NCBI GenBank assembly: GCA_002351535.1 | Contig: DEGR01000064.1 | Span: 124,001 to 188,000 of the forward strand | DNA: 64,000 nt | Reading direction: 5' to 3' | From: Lachnospira sp. UBA2821 | GTDB taxonomy: Bacteria > Bacillota > Clostridia > Lachnospirales > Lachnospiraceae | Shown: in pieces, positions 45,683 through 53,527 of the stretch | Layout of the letters: each line of letters starts with the position of its first letter | How positions within the stretch are numbered: the first letter of the stretch is position 1 | The notes under the pieces: generated by a model | What the model was told of the DNA's origin: nothing | Databases searched by the model: none | What the model saw: only the letters and a program-made list of their open reading frames with translations | Translations under genes and position numbers: made by a program

Positions 45683-46933
45683 TTATCCAAATTCCGCAAT
45701 CCTGGTTATCCCTGTGTATATCTGTGATATTTTATACCATGTTCTAAAATCAACTACTCCGCTCTGTGGCAGCCCGAATATCTTCTGGAACTGCAATACT
45801 GCATTTTTAGTTGCCTCACCATATCTTCCATCTGCAACTATTCTCGGAACTGCTGAATATACTGTTGCTATCTTATTAAGCTGCTCCTGTATGGTACGGA
45901 CCTTTTCCCCTGATGCACCTATATCAAGGTTATATCCCGGCCATGAAGAAGGAATCCCTGATATAAGTTCAGCCGTATTCACATACATGTCATATCCGTA
46001 ATAATACCTTAATATCTCTATATCCGTATAACCACTGTCTCCGAGACTTTTGCTTCCCCACTGTGTCATCCACCCGTCGCACGTAACCTGCCTGCCATCA
46101 CAATATTGTGTTAAAATAGGCTGCTTAACATTAGGTCTTGATAAATATTTATCAAATATTTCGTCAACAATATCTGCTATACTTGTATATATATTTCTTC
46201 CATTCATCCATTTGTGGTCGTAAGCCGTTGATGATGTTATTGTAAAATCATACCCCTTAGACCTGTACCACTCTGTATATGTCCTGTTAAGTGTAAATGA
46301 CATAATTGCAAGTATATTGGCTCTCAGCGTCTCTTTGGGCCATGTTGCGTATATCTCGCTCGAAGCAACATTTTTAATATAATCCCTGTAAGTAACATAA
46401 TAGTTTTTTGCCGTACTGTCTGATGGTGCTCCATCATGTACCACAACGTACTCAGGAACCACAACCCTGCTAAGTACAATTTCCGGATTTTCCTCTAATG
46501 GTTTCACCTCATCTTCGGGAATCTTTTCAGGATACTGCCCATATAATGTATGTGCCGGAATAACTATATTCTCCCCCTGTCCCTGAGGCGTTATTTTTCT
46601 TAATTTCACTATCTGGATAGAATTTGTCTCCGATAATATCTGAATACCGGAAACATTTTCTCCGAGGTATCCTTCAGCATTAACCTGCACACTATATTCA
46701 GAATAAGGCTGTTCTATATTACTTTCACTCAGACTCCACTCAACAGGCGGTGCCGGCAGTTCCTGTTCCTCAACCCTTCCATTCTCATCCGTCTTCTGTT
46801 CATCGATAACTTCCTCCGGGTTGCCTGTATAGGATATCGATACTGTTGCATCCTGAATAGGTATATTGTCAGAATTCAGAACATTTATCGTTACTGCTCC
46901 CTTATCAATATTATTTTCCTGCATAATGCGCAT
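45683..46933 (-). CDS. SleC-like spore cortex-lytic family protein with peptidoglycan-binding domain
   Basis: 416 residues. The N-terminal 100 residues form a carboxypeptidase-regulatory-like beta domain (VTINVLNSDNIPIQDATVSI). The middle (about 155-320) has a SleC/SpoIID-like stretch: YIKNVASSEIYATWPKETL, FTLNRTYTEWYRSKGYDFTI and QYCDGRQVTCDGWMTQWG. The C-terminal 75 residues are a PG_binding_1 repeat (IGASGEKVRTIQEQLNKIA). From memory this order matches clostridial spore cortex-lytic pre-proteins. No signal peptide is visible, consistent with synthesis inside the mother cell or forespore. The ATG follows AGGAG, but that site lies inside the terminator hairpin of the preceding gene. Confidence 0.68.
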   Translation of the reverse strand: MRIMQENNIDKGAVTINVLNSDNIPIQDATVSISYTGNPEEVIDEQKTDENGRVEEQELPAPPVEWSLSESNIEQPYSEYSVQVNAEGYLGENVSGIQILSETNSIQIVKLRKITPQGQGENIVIPAHTLYGQYPEKIPEDEVKPLEENPEIVLSRVVVPEYVVVHDGAPSDSTAKNYYVTYRDYIKNVASSEIYATWPKETLRANILAIMSFTLNRTYTEWYRSKGYDFTITSSTAYDHKWMNGRNIYTSIADIVDEIFDKYLSRPNVKQPILTQYCDGRQVTCDGWMTQWGSKSLGDSGYTDIEILRYYYGYDMYVNTAELISGIPSSWPGYNLDIGASGEKVRTIQEQLNKIATVYSAVPRIVADGRYGEATKNAVLQFQKIFGLPQSGVVDFRTWYKISQIYTGITRIAEFG

Positions 46934-46984
46934 AAAAAAACTCCTGTCATAAATTTACTTTTCGTATAAATATATGACAGGAGT
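46934..46984 (-). terminator. Terminator hairpin overlapping the ribosome binding site of the SleC-like gene
   Basis: On the minus strand ACTCCTGTCATA (arm at 46973-46984) pairs with TATGACAGGAGT (arm at 46940-46951). T7 and then the ATG of the SleC-like gene follow directly. It lies 8 bases after the dihydrofolate reductase stop. The AGGAG that serves the next gene is in the 3' arm, so stem formation should both terminate transcription and hide the site. Confidence 0.85.
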
Positions 46985-46991
46985 TCCTCCT

Positions 46992-47495
46992 TTATTCTTT
47001 TACCTGTTCAATTATCCTTACATACTTTCTATAGTAGTATTCCACGTCAAAGTATGTCTGTTCTTCACTCTCTTCTACAAGTTTCCACTCATCATCTGAT
47101 ACGGGTGGGCAAAATGTGTCCGCTTCATATTCATAATCAATAAATGTTACATATGCTGTATCGCATCTGTCTATCAGGAGCTTATATATCTGTCCGCCCC
47201 CCATTACAAATATTTTATCTGTATCATATACACTTAATATCTCATCAAGTTCTTCAATGGAATGTGCAACTGTTGCACCCTTCACATTGTAATCTTTTCT
47301 TGAAGTAAGAATTATATTTGTCCTGTTTACAAGAGGACGTTTTCCGGGAAGTCTCTCAAACGTTTTCCTTCCCATAACAACTACATTACCTTCTGTAAGC
47401 TCCCTGAAGTTTTTCATGTCATCAGGAATAGATACAAGAAGTTCTCCCTTTCGTCCTATTCCCCAGTTCTTATCTGCTGCAACAATTAATTTCAT
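46992..47495 (-). CDS. folA: Dihydrofolate reductase
   Basis: 167 residues. MKLIVAADKNWGIGRKGELL is the usual N terminus. IPDDMKNFRELT holds the catalytic acidic residue. VVMGRKTFERLPGKRPL and IFVMGGGQIYKLLI bind NADPH. It regenerates tetrahydrofolate and is the trimethoprim target. The ATG at 47495 follows GGAGA at 5 bases. The frame stays open 16 more codons upstream, but that part is the repeated leader element. It ends at a strong hairpin. Confidence 0.97.
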   Translation of the reverse strand: MKLIVAADKNWGIGRKGELLVSIPDDMKNFRELTEGNVVVMGRKTFERLPGKRPLVNRTNIILTSRKDYNVKGATVAHSIEELDEILSVYDTDKIFVMGGGQIYKLLIDRCDTAYVTFIDYEYEADTFCPPVSDDEWKLVEESEEQTYFDVEYYYRKYVRIIEQVKE

Positions 47496-47584
47496 ACTAA
47501 TCTCCATTCCGCAGACGCTATGCGTCAGAGGAATCGCGGGCAAAATATCAAATTATGCCCTGCGATAAAAACTAATTGTGACGC
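47496..47584 (-). repeat. Repeated structured leader element, copy A (before dihydrofolate reductase)
   Basis: A segment of about 90 bases that also occurs, at roughly 80% identity, before hflX (48903-48993). On the minus strand it reads T-tract, ATCGCAGGGCA, loop, TGCCCGCGAT (a hairpin), then GACGCATAGCGTC (a small palindrome), then TGCGGAATGGAGATTAGT and the ATG. The ribosome binding site is part of the element. Hairpin arms differ from copy B in a paired way (GGGC/GCCC versus GAGC/GCTT). Confidence 0.85.
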
Positions 47585-47600
47585 CTGCGGCACAATTAGT
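47566..47600 (-). terminator. Terminator downstream of hflX
   Basis: ACTAATTGTG (minus arm at 47591-47600) pairs perfectly with CACAATTAGT (arm at 47571-47580) across a 10-base loop, followed by a U-tract of about five. It overlaps the 5' end of the repeated leader copy A. A second hairpin, GTGTGAAAAA/TTTTTCACAC at 47602-47640, directly follows the hflX stop. Confidence 0.8.
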
Positions 47601-47639
47601 CGTGTGAAAAATCAGCATATCAATGTAAGGTTTTTCACA

Positions 47640-48902
47640 CTAATTCACTTTACCTTCTATTTCCGCCGGTATATATGCCTCTACATATATACCTTCCTCT
47701 ACATATTCCTCTTTAAGAAGTTCTCCATACTTTCTGATATATTGAATCTTTCCGGCATCAGCATAACTGAATACTTTGGCAATATATTTCTTGGAATCTC
47801 TTATTATACTTTCAACAGCATCGAGAATTGCCTCAATCCCATCGCCTTTTTTAACCGAAGCATTAATAACATAGTCGGCTCTTGAATCCCTGAGGAGTGG
47901 CTTCTCAATTTCGCCGTTTGCTACCGCATCCTGCATCTTATCTGATTTGTTAAATACCGTAATCACAGGTTTATCTTCAACTCCGAGGTTTCCAAGTGTT
48001 TCATACACTGTATGAATCTGTTTATCCATCTGTGGATTTGAACTGTCTACCATATGAAGAATAATATCTGCATATTTAGCCTCTTCAAGTGTACTTCTAA
48101 ATGCATCTATCAGATGATGTGGCAGTTTTCTTATGAAACCTACTGTATCTGTAACAAGTATCTCCTGCCCACTTGGCAGCTTATAATTTCTTGTTGTCGG
48201 GTCAAGGGTAGCAAATAATTTATCCTCTTCAAGAACACCGGCTTTTGTTAACACATTTAGAAATGTTGATTTACCGGCATTGGTATATCCTACAACAGAT
48301 ACTACCGTAACAGGATTTTTTTCCCTGTTTTTTCTCGCTGTCTCTCTCTGATTCTTTATATTTTCAACTTCCTGCTTAAGCATTGATATTCTATCCTTTA
48401 TAAGACGACGGTCCATCTCAAGTTTTTTTTCACCGGGACCTCTTGTACCAATACCTCCACCTAATCTCGACAAAGAGCTTCTAAGTCCGACAAGTCTTGA
48501 TGCTCTGTATTTAAGCTGTGCAAGCTCCACCTGAATCTTTCCCTCTCTTGTCCTTGCCCTCTCAGCAAATATGTCGAGAATAATCAGGGTTCTGTCCATA
48601 ACTTTGAGTTCCAGCTCGCTTTCAAGATTGGAAAGCTGTGCCGGCGACAGTTCGTCATCGCACACAATTCCTGTCGCACCAAGCTCATCAGCCATTTCTT
48701 TTATTTCTTCAATCTTACCTTTTCCAACATAGGTACCCGGATGAATTTTCTCTCTGTTCTGGATAACTTTTGCTACTGTAACAGCCCCTGCAGTCTTAAC
48801 AAGGTCTTCAAGTTCTTCAATAGAATCTTTTGTATCATCCTTTTCATCAAGGCATACCCCGACTAGTATAACCTTCTCTATATTCTCTGAATTTTCTAAC
48901 AT
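47640..48902 (-). CDS. hflX: Ribosome-associated GTPase HflX
   Basis: 420 residues. The N-terminal HflX domain is followed by the linker helix region GGGIGTRGPGEKKLEMDRR. The GTPase motifs are GYTNAGKSTFLNVL (G1), VTDTVGFIRKLPHHLI (G3) and FNKSDKM (G4). HflX binds the ribosomal large subunit and splits stalled ribosomes, notably under heat or antibiotic stress. The ATG at 48902 follows GGGGA inside the repeated leader copy B. The extra 16 upstream codons in frame belong to that repeat. Confidence 0.96.
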   Translation of the reverse strand: MLENSENIEKVILVGVCLDEKDDTKDSIEELEDLVKTAGAVTVAKVIQNREKIHPGTYVGKGKIEEIKEMADELGATGIVCDDELSPAQLSNLESELELKVMDRTLIILDIFAERARTREGKIQVELAQLKYRASRLVGLRSSLSRLGGGIGTRGPGEKKLEMDRRLIKDRISMLKQEVENIKNQRETARKNREKNPVTVVSVVGYTNAGKSTFLNVLTKAGVLEEDKLFATLDPTTRNYKLPSGQEILVTDTVGFIRKLPHHLIDAFRSTLEEAKYADIILHMVDSSNPQMDKQIHTVYETLGNLGVEDKPVITVFNKSDKMQDAVANGEIEKPLLRDSRADYVINASVKKGDGIEAILDAVESIIRDSKKYIAKVFSYADAGKIQYIRKYGELLKEEYVEEGIYVEAYIPAEIEGKVN

Positions 48903-48993
48903 ACTAATCCCCATTCCGCAGATGCTATGCGTCGAAGTAATCGCAAGCAAAATCTCAAATTTTGCTCTGCGATAAAAAAGTTAATTATGCCGC
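48903..48993 (-). repeat. Repeated structured leader element, copy B (before hflX)
   Basis: The second copy of the element at 47496-47584. On the minus strand GCGGCATAATTAAC, then a T-tract, then ATCGCAGAGCAAAAT pairing with ATTTTGCTTGCGAT, then GACGCATAGCATC and TGCGGAATGGGGATTAGT before the hflX ATG. It fills most of the interval between aspS and hflX. Confidence 0.85.
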
Positions 48994-49014
48994 ATATACT
49001 TGTTGTGGGAAATA

Positions 49015-50805
49015 TTATTCCCCTTCATATGTTGATTTAATATATAACTCTTCAAGCTGCTTATCATCTACTACGTTAGGTGCTTCAGTCATAAGACATG
49101 ATGCATCTTTTACTTTAGGGAACGCCATAACTTCCCTGATGTTGTCCTCTTTAGCCATATGCATAACAAGACGGTCAAGTCCATATGCAAGACCTGCATG
49201 AGGTGGTACTCCATATTTGAACGCATCAAGAAGGAAACCAAATCTGTCATACGCACTTTCCTTTGTAAATCCTAATACTTCAAACATCTTTTCCTGAATA
49301 TCATCCTGATGTATTCTTATACTTCCGCCACCGAGTTCTGTTCCGTTAAGAACTATGTCATATGCCTGTGCTCTTACTGAACCCGGATCTGTATCTATCT
49401 TGTCCCAGTCCTCTTCCATAGGCATTGTAAATGGATGATGCATTGCAACATATCTCTGCTCTTCTTCTGAATATTCAAGTAATGGGAACTCTACCACCCA
49501 TAAGAAATTAAACGTATCTTTGCTTAACAGTCCGAGATTTTTTGCAATCTCAACTCTCAATGCACCAAGTACATCATATACTAATTTTGTCTTATCTGCC
49601 GCAAATAAAAGGAGGTCTCCCGGCTTTCCTTCAAGTCTGTCAACGATACCTTTCATCTCTTCTTCCGTCATGAATTTTGCAAACGATGACTTATATGTTC
49701 CATCTTCATTAATTGCAATATACGCAAGTCCTTTGGCACCATAACCTTTGGCAAAATCAACTAATGCATCTATTTTCTTTCTTGGCATTGCTCCCTGTCC
49801 GTTCGCATTAATACCACGAACTGAACCGCCATTTTCAAGTGCTCCGGTAAATACTCCGAATCCACAGTCTTTTACTATGTCTGACACATCCTTTAATTCC
49901 ATTCCAAATCTTGTATCAGGTTTATCTGAACCATATCTGTCCATTGCTTCCTGCCATGTAATTCTTGGAAATGGTGTTGGAATATCAACTCCCATAATTT
50001 CTTTCCATAATTTTTTAAGAAGTCTCTCATTTACATCTATAACATCATCTACATCGACAAATGAAAGTTCCATATCTATCTGTGTAAACTCCGGCTGTCT
50101 GTCAGCACGAAGGTCTTCATCCCTGAAACATTTTGCTATCTGAAAATATCTGTCACATCCCGAACACATTAAAAGCTGTTTAAATAACTGTGGTGACTGT
50201 GGCAATGCATAGAAATTACCCGGATGCACACGGCTTGGCACAAGGTAATCTCTTGCCCCTTCCGGTGTACTCTTTGTAAGTATAGGAGTCTCTATATCAA
50301 GAAATCCTTCATCCGCCATAAATGAACGTACAAGTGTGGTCACATCACTTCTTAGCTTTAGATTTCTCTGAAGATTAGGTTTTCTTAAATCAAGATATCT
50401 GTATTTAAGCCTTAATTCATCCTTAGTATTAACACCCTCTTCAACAGGAATAGGTGGTGTCTGTGCCTCAGATAATATTCTGAGTTCACATGCACGTATT
50501 TCTATATCACCTGTTTTTAAGTTCTCGTTAACTGCACCTTCTCTTTTTTCGACAGTTCCAACTACAGCAAGTACAAATTCATTCCTTATTGTCTCAGCCT
50601 TTGCAAAACCTTCTGCCTTTACATCTTTTTCATCAAATACTATCTGTAATAATCCCGAACGGTCTCTTAAGTCTACAAATATAAGACTGCCGAGATTTCT
50701 TCTCTTCTGGACCCAGCCCATTACTGTTACTTTCTCTCCAACATTTTCAATTGATACTTCTGTACATCTGTGACTTCTCTTAAGTCCTTTCATCGACTCA
50801 GCCAT
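49015..50805 (-). CDS. aspS: Aspartyl-tRNA synthetase
   Basis: A full-length 596-residue class IIb enzyme. The N-terminal OB-fold is marked by VTVMGWVQKRRNLGSLIFVDL. Motif 2 is FRDEDLRADRQPEFTQIDMELSF, the bacterial GAD insertion lies in the middle and motif 3 is GLAYGLDRLVM. MHHPFTMP is also present. It charges tRNA(Asp). Its ATG overlaps the end of the HD-domain gene by 8 bases. In related genomes it usually follows hisS, which is absent here. Confidence 0.98.
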   Translation of the reverse strand: MAESMKGLKRSHRCTEVSIENVGEKVTVMGWVQKRRNLGSLIFVDLRDRSGLLQIVFDEKDVKAEGFAKAETIRNEFVLAVVGTVEKREGAVNENLKTGDIEIRACELRILSEAQTPPIPVEEGVNTKDELRLKYRYLDLRKPNLQRNLKLRSDVTTLVRSFMADEGFLDIETPILTKSTPEGARDYLVPSRVHPGNFYALPQSPQLFKQLLMCSGCDRYFQIAKCFRDEDLRADRQPEFTQIDMELSFVDVDDVIDVNERLLKKLWKEIMGVDIPTPFPRITWQEAMDRYGSDKPDTRFGMELKDVSDIVKDCGFGVFTGALENGGSVRGINANGQGAMPRKKIDALVDFAKGYGAKGLAYIAINEDGTYKSSFAKFMTEEEMKGIVDRLEGKPGDLLLFAADKTKLVYDVLGALRVEIAKNLGLLSKDTFNFLWVVEFPLLEYSEEEQRYVAMHHPFTMPMEEDWDKIDTDPGSVRAQAYDIVLNGTELGGGSIRIHQDDIQEKMFEVLGFTKESAYDRFGFLLDAFKYGVPPHAGLAYGLDRLVMHMAKEDNIREVMAFPKVKDASCLMTEAPNVVDDKQLEELYIKSTYEGE

Positions 50806-51424
50806 TTTTCATATCTTCCTTTCCTCTGACGGGCTTATTACCCATAATTTTTTCTATGTCAACTTCATGAACAACTCTCTGGAATGCCAGAAATATTTTC
50901 ATATCAAAGTTTTCAATCTCATCTATCATCATTTCCACTGCCGTATCCACATCAAACGCTGAACGGTATGTTCTGTCTGATATAAGTGCTGAAAACACAT
51001 CGCACACCCTCAGGATTCTTGCTTCCACAGGAATGTTTTCACCATACAGGTTTCCCGGATATCCTGTTCCATCATAATTCTCATGATGATATAATATTGC
51101 ATCAAGCACTACTTTGGAATAACCGGCATTTTTCAGTATATCATAACTGAGTTTAGAATGCATCCTCATATATCGCATATCCTTCACAGAATACTCTTCA
51201 TCACTATTCTCATTCATATACCTTACCAGCGGAATTTTTCCAATGTCATGCATCATACCTGCAACCGCAATATCATAACATTTATTTTCGGGCATTCCAA
51301 GCTCTTTTGCAACATAATATCCCATATTACTCACACAGATACTATGCCTTATAACATCCTTAAGTTTTATCTGTAACTGTTCTTTCAGAACATCTTCGTC
51401 AATACTTTTTGAATAAGGTGTCAT
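50798..51424 (-). CDS. HD-domain (HD-GYP-like) protein
   Basis: 208 residues, cytoplasmic. HDIGKIPLVRYM is the HD motif and YHHENYDGTGYPGNLYGENIPVEARIL matches the GYP-type signature, followed by DVFSALISDRTYRSAF. Classic HD-GYP proteins hydrolyse cyclic-di-GMP. This one lacks an attached receiver or sensor. It is wedged between hemZ and aspS with overlapping ends (TGATG with hemZ), and AGGAG lies 7 bases before the ATG. A GGDEF protein is encoded at 21-24 kb, so both halves of c-di-GMP turnover may be present. Confidence 0.88.
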   Translation of the reverse strand: MTPYSKSIDEDVLKEQLQIKLKDVIRHSICVSNMGYYVAKELGMPENKCYDIAVAGMMHDIGKIPLVRYMNENSDEEYSVKDMRYMRMHSKLSYDILKNAGYSKVVLDAILYHHENYDGTGYPGNLYGENIPVEARILRVCDVFSALISDRTYRSAFDVDTAVEMMIDEIENFDMKIFLAFQRVVHEVDIEKIMGNKPVRGKEDMKNG

Positions 51425-52884
51425 CAAAACACTCCTTTATTATCCTGTAAAAAGCTTTCCTTTCGTTTAATCATATCATCTATTCTTTCAATATAACAGT
51501 CAACATCTTTTACATTTTCTATACGTTCTATACGATTACCGTCAGGAAACACCATCTTAGATGAAGCACCTGCACCACAGGCAATTATAGGCTGCACTTC
51601 TTCCATAATAAGTATATTATATATTCCGGCTTTTCCCGGCTTTGCATACCCGACATTTTCCATGTTACCTGTCATGTTTTTCTGTCTGTACAGATAATAT
51701 GGCTTCATTCCCATTCCATATGCATATTCCGCACACATATCCATGACTTCATCACTGTTATTATAAGAATATCTGCTATATATTTCCTTCATGGTATTAA
51801 GTCTTGCAGCTCTTTTTATTGCAAGGGAATGTATTGTTATGCTGTCAGGATTAAGTCTTTTTGCTTCTTCAAGTGTATATTTTATATCCTCTGTAGTCTC
51901 CTGCGGAAGCCCGACAATAAAATCCATATTAATATTATCAACCCCCTGCTCTCTTGCAAGTGCAAATGCATCAGTAATGTCTTTCACTGTGTGACGCCGG
52001 CCAATAATATCAAGTGTCTTCTGATTCATAGTCTGTGGATTAATTGACATCCTCGTAACTCCATATTGCATCATAACCCTGAGTTTGTCAGCCGATATAC
52101 TGTCCGGTCTTCCCGCCTCAACCGTAAACTCCTTTATATTGGTAAAATCGAATTTTTCTCTTATAACGCCAAGGAGTCTGTCTAACTGATGCGGTTTTAA
52201 TGTCGTAGGTGTTCCACCACCTATGTATACAGTGTTTAATTCCCTGTCCGAAAATGCTTTCGACACATAATCTATTTCTTTAATAAGTGCGTCGAGATAC
52301 TTATCCACCTTATCGGTATATCTTGCAAGCGGATATGACGAAAACGAACAGTATGAACATATGCTTGGACAAAATGGAATACCTATGTATACACTATGCC
52401 CGTTTTTATAATTAATATTATTAAGAAGATTAAGTTCATATTCCGATATATCAATACTAAGTCCTGTCTTTTTATCAGAAACATAATATTCACTCTTCAT
52501 ATGTTTCCTCAGCCATTCCTTATCATTTCCTTCTGCAAGAAGTGCTGACGTAATCTTTGTAGGTCTTATGCCTGAAAGTGTTCCCCATGGAAGCTTTTTA
52601 TCAGTATATCCCGATAATGTATTATATACGACTCTCTTTAAAACATTTTTAGTCTGCTTTCTGTCACTGTAATCAATTACATCTTCACATTCTGTCACCG
52701 GCTCCGGCTTATCCTTTACATATAACTTCGTACTTACACTTTCACTTTGTATATCCGTAACTAATGTATAATCTGCTGCGACATCTTTATCTGTTGCCAT
52801 ATCTTCGCCCGGAAAGAATTGTCTTATAAGTCCCTGGATATCATACTCAAAATCATTAATGTTTTTATATTTAATAAGTATCAT
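51424..52884 (-). CDS. hemZ: Oxygen-independent coproporphyrinogen III oxidase-like radical SAM protein HemZ
   Basis: 486 residues. A specific N-terminal domain of about 165 residues precedes the radical SAM core with FCPSICSYCSFSSYP (CxxxCxxC cluster motif), VYIGGGTPTTL and DFIVGLPQET. The long N domain is typical of HemZ rather than HemN. Whether it works in heme synthesis or another radical reaction here is uncertain, since no other heme genes are in view. It overlaps the MBL hydrolase gene by 14 bases. Confidence 0.93.
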   Translation of the reverse strand: MILIKYKNINDFEYDIQGLIRQFFPGEDMATDKDVAADYTLVTDIQSESVSTKLYVKDKPEPVTECEDVIDYSDRKQTKNVLKRVVYNTLSGYTDKKLPWGTLSGIRPTKITSALLAEGNDKEWLRKHMKSEYYVSDKKTGLSIDISEYELNLLNNINYKNGHSVYIGIPFCPSICSYCSFSSYPLARYTDKVDKYLDALIKEIDYVSKAFSDRELNTVYIGGGTPTTLKPHQLDRLLGVIREKFDFTNIKEFTVEAGRPDSISADKLRVMMQYGVTRMSINPQTMNQKTLDIIGRRHTVKDITDAFALAREQGVDNINMDFIVGLPQETTEDIKYTLEEAKRLNPDSITIHSLAIKRAARLNTMKEIYSRYSYNNSDEVMDMCAEYAYGMGMKPYYLYRQKNMTGNMENVGYAKPGKAGIYNILIMEEVQPIIACGAGASSKMVFPDGNRIERIENVKDVDCYIERIDDMIKRKESFLQDNKGVF

Positions 52885-53494
52885 ACATTGACCTCTCGTA
52901 GCCTATCTTCGTCTCTTCATTATGCCCCGGATACACAATAACGTCATCATCAAGCTTTAATAACTTCTGTGTAATAGAATTAATAAGCTCAGAATAACTT
53001 CCTGTAGGAAAATCCGTTCTTCCGTATGACTGGCAGAACATTGTATCACCACTAAAAAGTACTTTGTCTGAAGCCACATAATAACAACATCCACCTTTTG
53101 TATGTCCGGGTGTATGAATTACTTCATATTTTACTCCACCGAATAAAAGTGTCTGTCTATCACGTACATACTCATCTGCGTCTACACTTAATCTCATTCC
53201 CATCATCGATGCTACATTTGCATCTGATGTAAGCACATCTTTTTCATCTTCGTGTGCATATATTTTTATTCCATATTCTGCCTTTATATCAAGTGCTGCA
53301 CCTATATGGTCAAAATGTCCATGTGTAAGCAGTATTGCCACCGGTTTTACCCCGAGTTCCGTAATTTTTCTTTTAATTATATCTGCCGAATCTGCCGGGT
53401 CAATTATTACAGCCTCTTTTATATCCCCGTCATATGCTATATAACAATTAGTCATAATAGGTCCAAGCACCATGTGCTTCACTACTAATGCCAT
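52871..53494 (-). CDS. MBL-fold metallo-hydrolase (glyoxalase II-like)
   Basis: 207 residues. LTHGHFDHIGAA is the metal-binding HxHxDH motif. HTPGHTKGGCCYY, FSGDTMFCQSYGRTD and VYPGHNEETKIGYE complete the two-metal site of the YcbL/glyoxalase II group. The likely chemistry is hydrolysis of a thioester such as S-lactoyl glutathione or a bacillithiol analogue. GGAGG lies 4 bases before the ATG. The relA-MBL-hemZ order is common in clostridia. Confidence 0.93.
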   Translation of the reverse strand: MALVVKHMVLGPIMTNCYIAYDGDIKEAVIIDPADSADIIKRKITELGVKPVAILLTHGHFDHIGAALDIKAEYGIKIYAHEDEKDVLTSDANVASMMGMRLSVDADEYVRDRQTLLFGGVKYEVIHTPGHTKGGCCYYVASDKVLFSGDTMFCQSYGRTDFPTGSYSELINSITQKLLKLDDDVIVYPGHNEETKIGYERSMYDTY

Positions 53495-53527
53495 AATTCC
53501 TCCATTTCATATTCATAAGCCGTATTA

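Noticed and set aside
47520..47885. A 121-codon plus-strand open frame
   Set aside because: It spans the repeated leader hairpins and the antisense of hflX, with no ribosome binding site.
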